A stretch of DNA of 5,699 nt from UBA4093 sp036676455. GTDB lineage: Bacteria > Cyanobacteriota > Sericytochromatia > S15B-MN24 > UBA4093. Under the pieces are notes generated by a model, which saw nothing but the letters and a program-made list of their open reading frames with translations, searched no databases and had not been told where the DNA came from. Position numbers and translations under genes: made by a program. Shown one piece after another: positions 4,866-5,699 of this stretch (position 1 is the stretch's first letter; every line of letters starts with the position of its first letter). Where the stretch lies: positions 1-5,699 of the forward strand of contig JAKFCW010000091.1 in assembly GCA_036676455.1 (NCBI GenBank). The letters are read 5' to 3'.

Positions 4866-5699
4866 ATGAGCAAGACTGCCGCCAAGACGATGTTCCAGGA
4901 AGCTGATCGCCTCAAGGTCATTCCCCCTTACGCCACCGCCCAGCTCGAGGTCCTGCGCCAGCAGGCCGAGGCCAAGGGCATCAAGGTCATCGACCTGGGC
5001 ATCGGATCCCCGGATCTTCCCACTCCCGAGCCGGTCGTCGAGGCGGGCGTCGCCGCCCTGCGCAACCCCGCGAACCACGGCTACCCCACCTTCAAGGGCA
5101 AGAAGGAGTTCCGTCAGGCCATCGCCCGCTGGTACGAGCGCCACTACGGCGTCGTGCTCGACCCCGAGACCGAGGTCCTGCCCCTGATCGGCTCGAAGGA
5201 AGGCCTCGCCAAGCTGGCCCTGGCCTTCATCAACCCCGGCGACAAGACCATCGTCCCCCAGCCCGCCTACCCGGTCCACACCCGCGGCACGCTCTTGGCC
5301 GGCGGCGAGGTCGTCGAGGTCCCCTGCCTGCCCCACCACGACTTCCTGCCCGACTGGAACACCGTCCACCCGGAGGATGCCGAGGCCGCCAAGCTGCTCT
5401 TCTTCAACTTCCCCTCCAATCCCACCGCCGCGGTGGCCCCGCGCTCCTTCTACGAGGACACGGTCGAGTTCGCCAAGCGCCATGGCATCATGCTGGTGCA
5501 TGACCTCGCCTACTCGGAGATCGCGTTCGACGGCTTCAAGCCCACCTCCCTGCTGGAGATCCCCGGCGGCAAGGACCTCGGCATCGAGTTCCACACCATG
5601 AGCAAGACCTACTCGATGGCCGGCTGGCGCTGCGGCTTCGTGGTCGGCAACGCCAAGATGATCCAGGCGCTGTACCGGATCAAGACCAACATGGACTAC
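4866..5699 (+). CDS. dapL: LL-diaminopimelate aminotransferase-like PLP enzyme, N-terminal 278 residues
   Basis: A fold-type I, class I/II aminotransferase cut by the right edge. DapL converts tetrahydrodipicolinate plus glutamate directly to LL-diaminopimelate, a shortcut in lysine and peptidoglycan precursor synthesis. Visible features: a start typical of the family (ADRLKVIPPYATAQLEVLR, 13-31), DLGIGSPDLPTPE (43-55), HGYPTFKG (71-78), the PLP-phosphate loop GSKEG (109-113), FPSNPTAAVAP (182-192) with Asn185, HDLAYSEI (212-219) with Asp213 for the pyridine nitrogen and Tyr216, and the PLP lysine Lys247 in SKTYSMAGWR (246-255). The family is usually about 390-410 aa, so roughly 120-130 residues are missing, including the C-terminal Arg that binds the substrate carboxylate. 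Close relatives include AlaC/AspC-like transaminases, so substrate specificity is inferred from overall wording. It lies 16 bp after the dehydrogenase gene and is probably co-transcribed with it. Confidence 0.8.
   Translation, partial: MSKTAAKTMFQEADRLKVIPPYATAQLEVLRQQAEAKGIKVIDLGIGSPDLPTPEPVVEAGVAALRNPANHGYPTFKGKKEFRQAIARWYERHYGVVLDPETEVLPLIGSKEGLAKLALAFINPGDKTIVPQPAYPVHTRGTLLAGGEVVEVPCLPHHDFLPDWNTVHPEDAEAAKLLFFNFPSNPTAAVAPRSFYEDTVEFAKRHGIMLVHDLAYSEIAFDGFKPTSLLEIPGGKDLGIEFHTMSKTYSMAGWRCGFVVGNAKMIQALYRIKTNMDY

Noticed and set aside
4857..5594. A 245-codon minus-strand frame opposite dapL
   Set aside because: Antisense shadow of a protein with intact PLP-enzyme motifs.
1..5699. Mobile elements, CRISPR arrays, phage or defence genes, tRNA genes
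   Set aside because: No repeat arrays, transposase-like or integrase-like sequences, or tRNA-like folds were seen, and all coding space is occupied by conserved housekeeping families.

Overview
The window is a GC-rich, gene-dense piece of bacterial chromosome carrying housekeeping genes. I see no mobile element, CRISPR array, tRNA or rRNA. Five genes lie in two divergent groups around a 135-bp spacer (3563-3697). Leftward from the spacer run gyrB, a small membrane-anchored SPOR-domain protein and, after a 181-bp gap, a single-chain glycyl-tRNA synthetase cut by the left edge. Rightward run an iron/zinc-type alcohol dehydrogenase of the glycerol-dehydrogenase superfamily and, 16 bp later, an LL-diaminopimelate aminotransferase (DapL type) cut by the right edge.

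Organism: GyrB is the short form (653 aa, without the large insertion of enterobacterial GyrB). From memory, its wording looks closest to Cyanobacteriota and their non-photosynthetic relatives. The DapL-type aminotransferase and the alpha2-type glycyl-tRNA synthetase fit such a lineage, but they also occur in Firmicutes, Chloroflexota and others. High GC would suit a GC-rich non-photosynthetic relative. This placement is a weak inference; phylogenies of GyrB and GlyRS would settle it.

Layout: 1-804 glyQS (minus, partial); 805-985 noncoding leader rich in inverted repeats, including a T-box-like core; 986-1582 SPOR protein (minus, TTG start); 1601-3562 gyrB (minus); 3563-3697 divergent promoter region; 3698-4849 dehydrogenase (plus); 4866-5699 dapL (plus, partial). 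Across the five genes the jobs are DNA supercoiling, envelope or division function, glycine charging, a redox step of unknown substrate, and lysine/peptidoglycan precursor synthesis.

The more interesting points are regulatory. The dehydrogenase has an extended -10 element placed so that the predicted transcription start falls exactly on its ATG, so its mRNA is probably leaderless, while the other four genes have Shine-Dalgarno sequences. The glyQS leader has a near match to the T-box core overlapped by two mutually exclusive hairpins. The dehydrogenase keeps its metal ligands but has Cys where glycerol dehydrogenases have a substrate-contacting Asp. I found no convincing new multi-gene system.
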